A DNA stretch of 64,000 nucleotides. Source: Xanthobacter tagetidis. Its GTDB lineage: Bacteria > Pseudomonadota > Alphaproteobacteria > Rhizobiales > Xanthobacteraceae. A model generated the notes under the pieces. That model was not told where the DNA came from. It ran no database searches and was given only the letters and a program-made list of their open reading frames with translations. The DNA is taken from positions 124,001 through 188,000 of the forward strand of contig NZ_RCTF01000008.1 in NCBI RefSeq assembly GCF_003667445.1, given 5' to 3'. Position numbers and translations under genes: made by a program. Positions 8,996-19,130 of the stretch are shown piece by piece; position 1 is the stretch's first letter, and each line of letters opens with the position of its first letter.

Positions 8996-10321
8996 TCAGC
9001 CCGCCTTGCCCAGCCGCTCCACGATGCGCGCCATCAGCGCCTCGCGCAGGTCCTCCTGCTCCACATATTCCACCGCCTCGCCCACGAAGGCCTGCACCAG
9101 CAGCACCTCGGCGTCCGGGCGCGGGATGCCGCGGGAGAGCAGATAGAACAGCAGGTCGTCGTCGAGCGCGCCCGCAGTGGCGCCGTGGCCGCACTGGACG
9201 TCGTCGGCGAAGATTTCCAGCTCCGGCTTGTTGTCCATCTGCGCGAATTCGCCGAGAAGCAGCGACTGGCTCATCATGCGCCCGTCGGTCTTCTGCGCGT
9301 CGGGGCGCACGATGATCTTGCCCTGGAACACGCCGTGGCTCTCGTCCTTGAGCACGGTCTTGAACAGCTCGCGGCTTTCGCAGTGGGGCACCGCGTGGTC
9401 CAGCACCATGGTCACGTCGCCGTGCTGGCGCGCGGCGAGCAGGTTCACGCCGCGGATGCCCGCATGGCTGCCCGAGCCGGAGAAGCGGCCATAGAGGCTG
9501 AGACGGGCGGTGGCGGCGCCGGTGGCGAGCTGGAAGGCGTGAAACGCCACGTCGCGGCCCATGTCCACCACCAGGGTTGCGAGATGGAGCGCCCTGTCGC
9601 CCTCCTCCTGCACCCGGATCAGGTCCACATGGGCGCCGTCGCCCACATAGAATTCGGTCGCCGCATTGGCCTGGTAGGCGATGCCGTCCGGCCCCTGGTG
9701 GCTCTCGATGAAGGCCACCTGCGCCCCCTCCTCCACCACCACCAGCATGCGGGTGAAGGTGGAGAGCGGCGCGTCGGCGGTGAAGACGTGGGCGATGTGG
9801 ATCGGCGTCTCCACCCTGGCGCCGGCGGACACGTGGATCACCAGCCCCTCGCGCAGCATGGCGGTGTTGAGCGCCAGCGCCGCGTCGTAGCGCTGCGGCG
9901 CGAGGCCGCCGATGCGGTCCAGCAGCGGACTGCCGGAGGCGAGCGCGGCGGCGAGCGGCACGGCGGAAACCCCGGCCGGCAGCCTGCCGAGATGGGAGGC
10001 GCCGCGCCCATAGGCGCCGTTCACGAATAGCACGCGCTCGGTGCCGGGAAAGGCGATGGCCCGAAGGCCCGCCTCGGCCTCGGCCGATGCGGTGACCTCG
10101 CCGGCGAGCGGCGGCGCCTCACGCACGGCGGCGCGCAGGTCGGTGTACTTCCATTCCTCCACCCGGCGGGTGGGAAGGCCGTGCTCGGCAAAGGCGGAGG
10201 CGGCGGCGCGGCGCAGCTCGCCGATGCGGCCCTGGGTGGGCTCGGCTGCGAGGCGCGCCTCGGCCGCCTGGGCGAAGGCCTCCTCGCCGGACGTGCGCAG
10301 GGTGCGGATATCGGTGGTCAT
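8996..10321 (-). CDS. sufD: Fe-S scaffold subunit SufD
   Basis: Subunit of the SufBCD scaffold complex, 441 residues. It has the SufD N-terminal helical region, a right-handed beta-helix core, and the C-terminal SufB/SufD segment (GHGATAGALDDDLLFYLLSRGI in part, then AEVLLVQAFVGE). A GTG at 10336 overlaps the sufC stop and would add five residues. The ATG at 10321 is preferred because AAGG lies just upstream. It would work with SufC and SufB to receive sulfur and build clusters. Confidence 0.93.
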   Translation of the reverse strand: MTTDIRTLRTSGEEAFAQAAEARLAAEPTQGRIGELRRAAASAFAEHGLPTRRVEEWKYTDLRAAVREAPPLAGEVTASAEAEAGLRAIAFPGTERVLFVNGAYGRGASHLGRLPAGVSAVPLAAALASGSPLLDRIGGLAPQRYDAALALNTAMLREGLVIHVSAGARVETPIHIAHVFTADAPLSTFTRMLVVVEEGAQVAFIESHQGPDGIAYQANAATEFYVGDGAHVDLIRVQEEGDRALHLATLVVDMGRDVAFHAFQLATGAATARLSLYGRFSGSGSHAGIRGVNLLAARQHGDVTMVLDHAVPHCESRELFKTVLKDESHGVFQGKIIVRPDAQKTDGRMMSQSLLLGEFAQMDNKPELEIFADDVQCGHGATAGALDDDLLFYLLSRGIPRPDAEVLLVQAFVGEAVEYVEQEDLREALMARIVERLGKAG

Positions 10322-10332
10322 GTCGCCCGCCT

Positions 10333-11094
<762 letters not shown>

Positions 11095-11159
11095 CGGTGC
11101 GCCGGCGGGGCCGGGCGGAAAATCAACGCGGCTGGGGTCCAAAGACGCCTCCACCGCCT

Positions 11160-11280
11160 GGCACTCCCGTCATGCCCGGCCTTGTGCCGGGCATCCACGC
11201 CCATCCGCTCGCGCAACGCTCTTGAGGTCGCTTCGAGCCGCGGGCCGCGGATGGCCGGGTCGAGCCCGGCCATGACGGCT
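11160..11280. repeat. Palindromic intergenic repeat between sufB and sufC
   Basis: The spacer contains GTCATGCCCGGCCTTGTGCCGGGCATCCACGCC (in part) and, at the other end, GGCCGGGTCGAGCCCGGCC followed by ATGACGG. The two ends mirror one another, so the whole ~120 bp is a degenerate inverted element of the same style as the 15.2-16.0 kb array. Confidence 0.7.
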
Positions 11281-11291
11281 TCGCAGAGTGG

Positions 11292-12770
11292 TCAGCCCAC
11301 GCTGCCCTCAAGGCTGACGGCGATGAGCTTCTGCGCCTCCACGGCGAACTCCATGGGCAGTTGCTGGAGCACGTCCTTGACGAAGCCATTGACGATGAGG
11401 GCCACCGCCTCTTCCTCGGACAGGCCGCGCTGGAGGCAGTAGAACTTCTGGTCGTCGGAGATCTTCGAGGTGGTGGCCTCGTGCTCGAACATGGCCGAGG
11501 AATTGTTCGCCTCGATGTAGGGCACGGTGTGGGCGCCGCACTTGTCGCCGATCAGCAGCGAATCGCAGTTCGTGAAGTTGCGCGCGCCGGTCGCCCGCCG
11601 GTGGGCGGAGACGAGGCCGCGATAGGTGTTCTCCGAATGGCCGGCGGCGATGCCCTTGGAGATGATGCGGCTCGACGTGTTCTTGCCGAGATGGATCATC
11701 TTGGTGCCCGAATCCACCTGCTGGTAGCCGTTCGAGATGGCGATCGAATAGAACTCGCCCTGGGAATTGTCGCCGCGCAGGATGCAGCTCGGATACTTCC
11801 AGGTGATGGCCGAGCCGGTCTCGACCTGGGTCCAGGCGATCTTGGAATTGTCGCCGCGGCAATCGCCCCGCTTGGTGACGAAATTGTAGATGCCGCCCTT
11901 GCCCTCGGCATCGCCGGGATACCAGTTCTGGACCGTGGAATACTTGATTTCCGCGTCCTTGAGCGCAACCAGCTCCACCACCGCGGCGTGCAGCTGGTTC
12001 TCGTCGCGCTGCGGCGCGGTGCAGCCTTCGAGATAGCTCACATAGGCGCCCTCGTCGGCGATGATGAGCGTGCGCTCGAACTGGCCGGTGTTCTTCTCGT
12101 TGATGCGGAAATAGGTGGAAAGCTCCATCGGGCAGCGCACGCCCTTGGGCACGTAGACGAAGGAGCCGTCGGAGAACACCGCGCTGTTGAGCGTGGCGTA
12201 GAAGTTGTCCGACACCGGGACCACCGAGCCGAGATACTGCTTCACCAGTTCGGGATGCTCGCGGATGGCCTCGGAGATCGAGCAGAAGATCACGCCCGCC
12301 TTCGCCAGCTCGGCCTTGAAGGTGGTGGCCACCGAGACCGAATCGAACACCGCGTCCACGGCAACCTTGGAGCCGCCTGAGCTCTCGATGCCGAGCAGCG
12401 CGTCGCGCTCGCGCAGCGGGATGCCGAGCTTCTCGTAGGTCTTGAGGATTTCCGGATCGATCTCGTCGATGGACTTCGGCCCCGCCTTGGCCTTGGGCGC
12501 GGCGTAGTAATAGAGGTCCTGGAAGTCGATCTTCGGGTAGCTCACCCGCGCCCAGGTGGGCTCGCGCATGGTGAGCCAGCGCCGGAAGGCGTCAAGGCGC
12601 CATTCCAGCATCCATTCCGGCTCGTTCTTCTTGGCGGAGATGAACCGCACCGTGCTCTCGTCCAGGCCCTTGGGGGCGAGTTCGGACTCGATGTCGGTGG
12701 TGAACCCATACTTGTACTGATCAACGTCGATCGCGCGGACGCGCTCGACGGTCTCCTGGACCGCAGGCAT
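11292..12770 (-). CDS. sufB: Fe-S scaffold subunit SufB
   Basis: Core scaffold protein of the SufBCD complex, 492 residues, close to the usual length. It begins [11 protein letters not shown] and carries the conserved [10 protein letters not shown] segment near residue 50, the [21 protein letters not shown] core, and the beta-helix with [13 protein letters not shown]. The start follows a GGAGAGGAG ribosome site. In-frame sequence upstream to 12959 is GC-rich noise that contains an inverted repeat. Confidence 0.97.
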   Translation of the reverse strand: MPAVQETVERVRAIDVDQYKYGFTTDIESELAPKGLDESTVRFISAKKNEPEWMLEWRLDAFRRWLTMREPTWARVSYPKIDFQDLYYYAAPKAKAGPKSIDEIDPEILKTYEKLGIPLRERDALLGIESSGGSKVAVDAVFDSVSVATTFKAELAKAGVIFCSISEAIREHPELVKQYLGSVVPVSDNFYATLNSAVFSDGSFVYVPKGVRCPMELSTYFRINEKNTGQFERTLIIADEGAYVSYLEGCTAPQRDENQLHAAVVELVALKDAEIKYSTVQNWYPGDAEGKGGIYNFVTKRGDCRGDNSKIAWTQVETGSAITWKYPSCILRGDNSQGEFYSIAISNGYQQVDSGTKMIHLGKNTSSRIISKGIAAGHSENTYRGLVSAHRRATGARNFTNCDSLLIGDKCGAHTVPYIEANNSSAMFEHEATTSKISDDQKFYCLQRGLSEEEAVALIVNGFVKDVLQQLPMEFAVEAQKLIAVSLEGSVG

Positions 12771-12885
12771 CTTCTCGTCTCCTCTCCCGCGCGGGGTCAA
12801 GGCCCGCGGGTCAAGTTCCAGTCCGCCCTGCTGGGGCGGCAATTGCGAACCGCCCTTGAAGGGCGGCAAACTCTCGTCCCGCGCC

Positions 12886-14082
12886 TCAGGCGGCTCGCAC
12901 CGGGCGCCCCCCGGTCTGCGGAACGGCCTTGGCGAGGGCGTCCACGGCGCGCGCCACATCCTCTTCGGTGGAGGACCAGCCGAGGGAGAGGCGCACCGTT
13001 CCGGACGCCAGATCCCCGTCGACGCCCATGGCGGTCAGAACGTGGGAGGCGCCCACCTTCCCCGAGGCGCAGGCCGATCCGGCGCTGACACTTACGTAGG
13101 CAAGGTCGAGGGCGATCACCAGGGTTTCGGCCCTCGCGCCGGAAAAAGCAACAAGGCTGGTGTTGGGAATGCGCGGGGAACCGGAGCCGATCACCACGGC
13201 GCCGGGGACGCGGGCACAGATCTCCGCCTCCATCCGGTCGCGCAGGCCGGCGAGGCGCTCGCGCTCGCCGCCGGTCTCGTAGCCCGCACGCGCTGCGGAT
13301 GCCGCCGCGCCGAAGCCGGCGATGAGGCCGACCGCCTCGGTGCCGCCGCGCTGGCCGCGCTCCTGGCCGCCACCCGTCATGAGCGGCGTGATGCGGCTGT
13401 CCGCGTGCCCGGCGATGAGCGCGCCGATGCCCTGCGGGCCGCCCAGCTTGTGGGCGGACAGGGCGAGGAAGTCCACCGCCAGCGTGCCCATATGGAACGG
13501 CATGCGGCCCGCCACCTGCACCGCGTCGCAGACCAGCACGCCGTCATGGGTGTGGACGAGGCGCGCGGCCTCGGTCACGGGCTGGAGCACCCCGGTCTCG
13601 TTGTTCGCCGCCATCAGCGCCACCATGGCGCGCCGGCCGGCCGCCGCGTGGCGCAGCAGAGCGGCATCGAGCGCGCCGAGGTCGATGCGCCCGTCGCGAT
13701 CCACGGCAATGGTCTCCAGCGCGCCGGACGGGAAGCGGTGGCCGCGTGTGACGGCCGGGTGCTCGACGCCGCTCACCAGCAGCACGTCGCAGGGCTTCGG
13801 CCGGCCCGCCACCTCGACATGCGGATGGAGCACCGCGGCGAGCGCCTCGGTGGCGCCGGACGTGAAGGTCACCTGCCGCCCAAGGGCGCCCGCAAGGGCC
13901 GCCACTTCGCCCCGCGCCCGCTCGACCCGCGCGCGGGCCGCGCGCCCCGGGCCATGGACGGAGGAGGCGTTGCCGCCGGCGTCCAGCGCCTCGATGATGG
14001 CGGCGCGCGCCTCGGGCCGCAGGGGGCTCGACGCATTGTGATCGAGATAGGCGCGCGCCGTCCCGGCGCCGCCCGCGCTCAT
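12886..14082 (-). CDS. Cysteine desulfurase, IscS/NifS-like (class I), head of suf operon
   Basis: Aminotransferase class V protein, about 398 residues. It shows the YLDHNASSP opening, the PLP-lysine motif [11 protein letters not shown], and a cysteine-containing loop [12 protein letters not shown] typical of the longer, more flexible class I enzymes (IscS/NifS). It supplies sulfur to the same pathway as SufS. The start at 14082 gives the usual N-terminus; an upstream TTG is less likely. It is the first gene of the operon, about 160 bp downstream of the Irr-type box. Two desulfurases of different class in one suf operon is a known rhizobial arrangement. Confidence 0.9.
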   Translation of the reverse strand: MSAGGAGTARAYLDHNASSPLRPEARAAIIEALDAGGNASSVHGPGRAARARVERARGEVAALAGALGRQVTFTSGATEALAAVLHPHVEVAGRPKPCDVLLVSGVEHPAVTRGHRFPSGALETIAVDRDGRIDLGALDAALLRHAAAGRRAMVALMAANNETGVLQPVTEAARLVHTHDGVLVCDAVQVAGRMPFHMGTLAVDFLALSAHKLGGPQGIGALIAGHADSRITPLMTGGGQERGQRGGTEAVGLIAGFGAAASAARAGYETGGERERLAGLRDRMEAEICARVPGAVVIGSGSPRIPNTSLVAFSGARAETLVIALDLAYVSVSAGSACASGKVGASHVLTAMGVDGDLASGTVRLSLGWSSTEEDVARAVDALAKAVPQTGGRPVRAA

Positions 14083-14244
14083 TGCGGCAGCCCTGCGTTT
14101 CCAGGCCTCGCGCACCCAGGCCCCGCGCACCAGGGCGCGCGAGGGCGCCGAGGGTTGCAATTGCCGGCGATCTCGGTCATAGCTCAAACTCCACCCGTTC
14201 CCGCAATGCAGCGCCCTTCGGTTTGCGCAGCCGGCGGGAATAGA

Positions 14245-14259
14245 TTAGAATTATTCTAA
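14245..14259. promoter_or_regulatory. Irr/ICE-type iron-control palindrome
   Basis: TTAGAA-TTA-TTCTAA is a perfect 6-bp inverted repeat with a 3-base spacer in an AT-rich island. It matches the iron control element bound by Irr in Hyphomicrobiales. It sits in the 423-bp divergent spacer (14083-14505) between the cysteine desulfurase and the alpha/beta hydrolase, and so may act on the whole suf operon. I see no other clear feature in this spacer and no Rrf2-type regulator gene in the window. Confidence 0.85.
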
Positions 14260-14505
14260 ATAGTTAAGGCGCGTCGAGCCCTAAGTCAAGTCATTGCCGC
14301 TGCTTCGTCAAGCCTCGGAGCGCTTTGTGACAGGACTTTCGGGCGCGTGGCCTGCTGGTTCATTCGCGGGGAGAGCGATCCGTGGCCCAAGCCGCCCCTG
14401 CATCCGCGCGTCAAGGGAAAGTCCCTGCGGGCCGCGGCGTCCGCCGGCCTGTCCGCATCGCGCCCTCCGCCTGCGCGCGCCACCCTCAAGAGGTTGCCCA
14501 GACCC

Positions 14506-15168
14506 ATGCCTGAAGTGATCTTCCCCGGTGAGAAGGGGCGGCTCGAAGGCCGCTATCAGCCCGCCAAGAGCCGCAACGCGCCCATCGCGGTGATCCTGCA
14601 TCCGCACCCGCAGTTCGGCGGGACGATGAACAATCCGGTGGTCTACAACCTCTATTACCAGTTCGTGAACCGCGGCTTCTCGGTGCTGCGCTTCAACTTC
14701 CGTGGCGTCGGCCGCTCCCAGGGCTCGTTCGACCATGGCCAGGGCGAGCTGTCGGACGCCGCCGCGGCGCTCGACTGGGCGCAGTCGGTGAACCCGGATG
14801 CCCGCGCCTGCTGGATCGCCGGCTTCTCGTTCGGCGCCTGGATCGGCATGCAGCTGCTCATGCGCCGGCCGGAGGTGGAGGGCTTCATCTCCGTGGCGGC
14901 GCCGGCGAACCTCTACGACTTCTCCTTCCTCGCCCCCTGCCCGTCCTCCGGCCTGTTCGTGCACGGCGACAAGGACGCGGTGGTTCCCACCACGGCGGTG
15001 GCGACTCTGGTGGAGAAGCTGAAGACCCAGAAGGGCATCGTCATCGAGCAGCAGGTGGTGCCGGGCGCCAACCACTTCTTCGACGCCAAGACCGACGAGC
15101 TGATGGAAGTGGTCGGCACCTACCTGGACAAGCGCCTCCCCGGCGCCCGCACCGACAGCGCCGCCTGA
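14506..15168 (+). CDS. Alpha/beta hydrolase family protein
   Basis: Soluble alpha/beta hydrolase of 220 residues. HPHPQFGGTMNN near residue 30 forms the oxyanion region, GFSFGAW the nucleophile elbow (serine near residue 107), and an aspartate in HGDKDAVV and a histidine in GANHFF complete the triad. The ATG at 14506 follows AAGAGG; longer frames upstream are not supported. It is divergent from the suf operon and shares its control region, so co-regulation with iron is possible. The substrate is unknown. Confidence 0.88.
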   Translation: MPEVIFPGEKGRLEGRYQPAKSRNAPIAVILHPHPQFGGTMNNPVVYNLYYQFVNRGFSVLRFNFRGVGRSQGSFDHGQGELSDAAAALDWAQSVNPDARACWIAGFSFGAWIGMQLLMRRPEVEGFISVAAPANLYDFSFLAPCPSSGLFVHGDKDAVVPTTAVATLVEKLKTQKGIVIEQQVVPGANHFFDAKTDELMEVVGTYLDKRLPGARTDSAA

Positions 15169-15225
15169 GGCTCCGCTCCCGCCGTCGGGGGCGGTTCGAT
15201 GCCCTGCCGTCCCTCGCCTTTCCCG

Positions 15226-16030
15226 CCGTCGCCCTCCGGCTTGACCGGAGGGCCGAGGGACGCTGCCCGCTGTCCCGGACGTGACGCAGGGAAGCTCCGG
15301 GCAAGCCGGGGCATGACGCCGGCTTTTTGGGTGCCTCGGCCTGTCTCTCCTTGGACTGCCGTCATCCCCCGGCTTGTCCGGGGGATCCACGCCGCGGCCT
15401 TGCTGGCGTCGGGATTGAGGCCTGGTGCAAAGGGCAAAGTGGATGCCCCGGACGAGCCGGGGCATGACGGCGGTGAGAGGTTTCCCCGCCGTTTTCTCTG
15501 TCCCCGTCGCCCTCCGGCTTGATCGCGGGGTCCAGGCACGCCGCCCGCTGTCCCGGACGTGACGCGAGGAAGCTCCGGGCAAGCCGGGGCATGACGCCGG
15601 CTTTTTGGGTGCCTCGGCCTGTCTCTCGTTGGACTGCCGTCATCCCCTGGCTTGTCCGGGGGATCCACGCCGCGGCCTTGCTGGCGTCGGGATTGAGGCC
15701 TGGCGCAATTGCAAAGTGGATGCCCCGGACAAGCCGGGGCATGACGGCGGTGAGAAGTTTCCCCGCCGTTTTCCCTGCCCCCGTCGCCCTCCGGCTTGAT
15801 CGCGGGGTCCAGCCACGCTGCCCGCTGTCCCGGACGTGACGCAGGGAAGCTCCGGGCAAGCCGGGACATGACGCCGGCTTATTGGGTGCTCGGCCTGTCT
15901 CCCCTTGAACTGCCGGTCATCCCCCGGCTTGTCCGGGGGATCCACGCCGCGGCCTTGCTGGCGTCGGGATTGAGGCCTGGCGCAAAGGGCAAAGTGGATG
16001 CCCCGGACAAGCCGGGGCATGACGGCGGTT
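15226..16030. repeat. Three tandem 277-bp palindrome-rich repeats
   Basis: Three nearly identical head-to-tail units start at 15226, 15504 and 15781. Each begins CCGTCGCCCTCCGGCTTGA and contains AAGCTCCGGGCAAGCCGGG, the inverted pair CCCCGGCTTGTCCGGGG and CCCCGGACAAGCCGGGGC, and GCGTCGGGATTGAGGCCTG. Units differ by scattered substitutions and small indels. Open frames across all six frames here are a by-product of the GC-rich repeat and I do not call a gene. This accounts for most of the 908-bp gap 15169-16076. Confidence 0.93.
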
Positions 16031-16076
16031 TGGCGCATGACGGCGGTCAGCGCCGCGCGGCACCCGACCGTGGCGC

Positions 16077-17297
16077 CTACCGTTGGAACACGCCCACCAA
16101 TTCCACGTGCGGACTGAAGCGGAACTGGTCGAACGGCGTGACCCGGCCGAGCCGGAAGCCGCCGTCGATCAGCACCCGCGCGTCGCGCGCGAAGCTCGTG
16201 GCGCTGCACGACACATAGACCACACGCCCCACCTTCGCCGATGCAAGCTGGCGCGCCTGCGCCTCGGCGCCCTGGCGCGGCGGGTCGATGACCACGGCGT
16301 CGAAGGCGGACAGCTCCTCGGGCAGCAGCGGGCGGCGGAACAGGTCGCGCGCCTCCCCGTCCACGCCCTTCAGCCCGGCAGTGGCGCGCGCGGCCTTGAG
16401 CAGCGCCGCCACCGCCGGCGCGTTCCCCTCCACCGCATGCACCCGCGCGCTTTCGGCAAGCCGCAGGGCGAAGGTGCCGATGCCGGCGAACAGGTCCGCC
16501 ACCCGCTTCGCGCCGGCGACCCCTTCGGCGACGGCCGCGGCAAGGCGCGCCTCGCCCTCGGCCGTGGCCTGGAGGAAGGCGGCCGGCGGCAGTTCCACCC
16601 GCGCCCGGCCCATCATCAGCACCGGCGCGGTGCGCTGGAGCACAAGCTCCCCATGCCGCGTCACGCGGGCGAGGGAGAAGCGCTCGGCGAGCTGCGCGAG
16701 GTCCATGAGCAAAGCCGGCGGCAGCGGCCCCGAGCCGCGCACATCGAGGTCAAGCCCCGTGGCGCTGGCAATGACCTGGATGTCGAGCGGCTTGTTGCGC
16801 GGCGCCAGTGCCTGCGCCACCGCCCTTGCGGCCGGCAGGGCCTGGTCGAGGTCCGGCGCCAGCACCGGGCATTCGGCGAGGTCCACCATGGCGTGGGACT
16901 TGCGCTCGGCGAAGCCCACCACGGTCTTGGCGCCATGGTGCCGGGCGTGGAAGATGACGCGCCTCCGGCCCGCCCCGTGGGCATCCACCACCGGCGCCAC
17001 CTCCGCGGCGATGCGCTCGCGCGACAGGGCCTCCGTGACGAGGCTGCGCTTCCAGGCGAGATAGGGCGAAAGCTCCCAGTGCTGGAGCAGGCAGCCGCCG
17101 CAGCGGCCGAAATGGCGGCAGGCGGGCGCGACACGCTCCGGGCTCGCGTCCAGCACCGCCTCAAGCCGCGCCCGCTCGCCCGCGACGCTTGCTGCGACGC
17201 GCTCGCCCGGCAGCGCATAGGGCACGAAGAGCGGCCCGTCCGGCCCCTCGGCGACCGCGTCGCCCTGCGCGCCCATGCGGGTGACGAGAAGCTCCAT
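16077..17297 (-). CDS. Class I SAM-dependent RNA m5U methyltransferase, TrmA/RlmD family
   Basis: RNA uridine-5-methyltransferase of 406 residues. An N-terminal TRAM-like segment is followed by Fe-S cysteines in CRHFGRCGGC and AECPVL. The SAM-binding motif is VADLFAGIGTFALRL near residue 272. VIDPPRQG is the catalytic-domain motif, and the nucleophilic cysteine lies in YVSCSATSFARD. The usual target would be a uridine in 23S rRNA, but the exact position is not deducible. Its ATG overlaps the TGA of the upstream tlyA-like gene by one base (TGATG), so the two are co-translated. Confidence 0.92.
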   Translation of the reverse strand: MELLVTRMGAQGDAVAEGPDGPLFVPYALPGERVAASVAGERARLEAVLDASPERVAPACRHFGRCGGCLLQHWELSPYLAWKRSLVTEALSRERIAAEVAPVVDAHGAGRRRVIFHARHHGAKTVVGFAERKSHAMVDLAECPVLAPDLDQALPAARAVAQALAPRNKPLDIQVIASATGLDLDVRGSGPLPPALLMDLAQLAERFSLARVTRHGELVLQRTAPVLMMGRARVELPPAAFLQATAEGEARLAAAVAEGVAGAKRVADLFAGIGTFALRLAESARVHAVEGNAPAVAALLKAARATAGLKGVDGEARDLFRRPLLPEELSAFDAVVIDPPRQGAEAQARQLASAKVGRVVYVSCSATSFARDARVLIDGGFRLGRVTPFDQFRFSPHVELVGVFQR

Positions 17298-18046
17298 CAG
17301 GCGCGCTCCGCCCCGAGCAGGAATTCGCGGTTGCCGTCGCCGCCGGCGATGGGCGAGGGCACAAGGCCGATCACCTGCCAGTTCAGGCCCTCCACCAGCG
17401 CCCGTGCCTTGGCGCAGACCTCTTCGTGGACCGCGGCGTCGCGCACCACGCCCTTCTTGAGCGCGGCGCGGCCGGCCTCGAACTGCGGCTTCACCAGCGC
17501 CACGAGGCGCGCCTTGGGCGCGGCGAAGGCGAGCGCGGGCGGCAGCACCAGGCCGAGCGAGATGAAGCTCACGTCCACCACCACCAGCCCGATCGGCGGC
17601 AGCGCGCCGGGCGCGAGCGCGCGGATGTCGGTTCCCTCCAGGGAAGTGACACGGGGATGCCCCTTAAGGCGGGCGTGGAGCTGCTCGCGCCCCACATCCA
17701 CCGCGAACACATGGGCCGCGCCGCGCCGCAGCATCAGCTCGGTGAAACCGCCGGTGGAGGCGCCCACATCGAGCGCCGCGAGGCCGGCGGGGTCGATGGC
17801 GAAGGCGTCGAGGGCGGCTTCCAGCTTCAGCGCCCCGCGCGAGACGAAGTCGTGCGTCGCCTCGGCCGCGATCTCCGCGTCCGGCGCCACCTCGGCGGCA
17901 GGCTTGGTGACGATCGTGCCCGACACCCGCACCAGCCCCTCGGCGATGGCGGCCTGGGCGCGGGCGCGGCTCTCGAACAGGCCGCGCGCCACCAGGAGCC
18001 GGTCAAGCCGCAGCCGGGCGGCCGGCGCCGCCTCCGGGCCGCTCAT
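17297..18046 (-). CDS. TlyA-family S4/FtsJ rRNA methyltransferase
   Basis: A 249-residue protein with an N-terminal S4 RNA-binding domain (LRLDRLLVARGLFESR) and an FtsJ-like Rossmann methyltransferase (ALDVGASTGGFTELML, VVVDVSFISL, ALVKPQFEAG). TlyA proteins 2'-O-methylate ribosomal RNA and some are annotated as haemolysins. The start at 18046 matches the family N-terminus; earlier codons lie in non-conserved GC-rich sequence. It is the first of a two-gene methyltransferase unit. Confidence 0.9.
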   Translation of the reverse strand: MSGPEAAPAARLRLDRLLVARGLFESRARAQAAIAEGLVRVSGTIVTKPAAEVAPDAEIAAEATHDFVSRGALKLEAALDAFAIDPAGLAALDVGASTGGFTELMLRRGAAHVFAVDVGREQLHARLKGHPRVTSLEGTDIRALAPGALPPIGLVVVDVSFISLGLVLPPALAFAAPKARLVALVKPQFEAGRAALKKGVVRDAAVHEEVCAKARALVEGLNWQVIGLVPSPIAGGDGNREFLLGAERA

Positions 18047-18487
18047 GCGGGTGCATCCGGTGCCGCGCCGGGCGCGCCCGGCCGCGCGGGCGTCTGGATG
18101 GGACAGGGAAAAACGCGCCTCATCGCCTGGAGATGCCACGCCTGGGCCGCCTCGGCAAATCCCGGCCGGCCTCGGGCCGCACGCGCGGGGGCCGGCCGAC
18201 GCGGAAGGGCGTCGCGAGGCCGACCGCGGCGTGATATGCGAAGCGGGCGGCGGCCGAAGCGGCTGCCGATTCCCGTCCGGGCATCGGCGTGCTACCACCC
18301 CCGCATGCGGACCGCCGGCTCCCGTGGGGAGGATGCCCTGGTCCGTGCCTGCGCCGCCTGCGTATTCAAACCAGGGCCGCACCAGGACCGGTCGCGTTGA
18401 CCGAGCCGGCGCGCGCTTTGGCATCCAGCGGGTCCTCCGATGGAACCGGATGCGGCCAGAACCCGTTCGTCTTCGGCTGGAGACCCC
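18047..18487. other. Intergenic region with no recognised feature
   Basis: 441 bp of GC-rich DNA between tlyA (leftward) and a small secreted protein (rightward). Both promoters must lie here. I see no motif, RNA or conserved reading frame I can support. Confidence 0.6.
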
Positions 18488-18991
18488 ATGCGCCCCGCCT
18501 TTCTTCTCGGCCTGATCCTTCTTTCGGCCTCGCTCGCCCCCGCCGCCGCAGCCCCCGCCAAGCCGGCGGGAAAGCCCCCTGCTGCCGATGCGCGCACCTG
18601 GGCCATCGTCAAGGCGGACGATTCGTTCGTGCTGCGCTACGGCCTGTCGCGCGCGCCCGATCCGCAGTTCGCGGTCGCCTGCCAGCCGGCGGCGGCCCTG
18701 CTCCAGTTCACCGTCGACGTGCCGCCGGGCCGGGTCCGGGCCGGCGACGGCGTCGCGGTCTCGCTCGCCGCCGGCAAGCGCCGCATGCAGCTTGCCGCCA
18801 CGGCCTTCCGCGGCACCGGCGACCGGCTGGTGGTGGAGGCGGCGGTGACGCTGGAAGGCAACGTCCTTGACCTGTTCGCCTCGGGCGATCAGCTCACCGT
18901 GTCCATGGACGGCACAAGGGAAGCGATCCCGCTCGCCGGTGCCAAGGCCAAGCTTGCCGACTTCCGGCGCGCCTGCCTCGGCGGCTCCTGA
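18488..18991 (+). CDS. Small secreted protein of unknown function (paralogue A)
   Basis: 167 residues with a clear signal peptide: MRP, a hydrophobic stretch to about residue 18, then an AAA-rich cleavage region. The mature part is beta-rich in appearance, has a cysteine near residue 60 and ends with ADFRRACLGGS. The C-terminal third resembles the protein 140 bp downstream: an L-T-V/I-hydrophobic strand, a short basic turn, then F-x-x-A-C. The two are probably tandem paralogues exported to the periplasm. I do not recognise the family. Confidence 0.75.
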   Translation: MRPAFLLGLILLSASLAPAAAAPAKPAGKPPAADARTWAIVKADDSFVLRYGLSRAPDPQFAVACQPAAALLQFTVDVPPGRVRAGDGVAVSLAAGKRRMQLAATAFRGTGDRLVVEAAVTLEGNVLDLFASGDQLTVSMDGTREAIPLAGAKAKLADFRRACLGGS

Positions 18992-19130
18992 GGCGGCGAT
19001 CGCCTGTGGAGGCGTGCCCGGTCGGCACTGGTCCCGCGCGCCGCGCGCCTTAATATGCGCCTCAATGCCATTTAGACGCCGCGCGCCGGGCGCTCGCCCG
19101 CGCTGCCGTGTGCATCAGAGGAAGACACAA

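Noticed and set aside
12771..12959. 63-codon N-terminal extension of SufB
   Set aside because: Pro/Gly/Arg-rich and overlaps an inverted repeat; the ATG at 12770 has the ribosome site and the family N-terminus.
15226..16030. CRISPR array
   Set aside because: Units are ~277 bp and contiguous, without short repeats and unique spacers, and there are no cas genes.
15199..16210. Several overlapping reading frames of 100-420 codons on both strands
   Set aside because: They repeat the same peptide three times because they translate the 277-bp repeats. They lack ribosome sites and family motifs.
16083..18515. 810-codon plus-strand frame opposite the two methyltransferases
   Set aside because: A mirror of GC-rich coding DNA: His/Arg/Ala-rich, no motif, and both minus-strand genes are clear family members.
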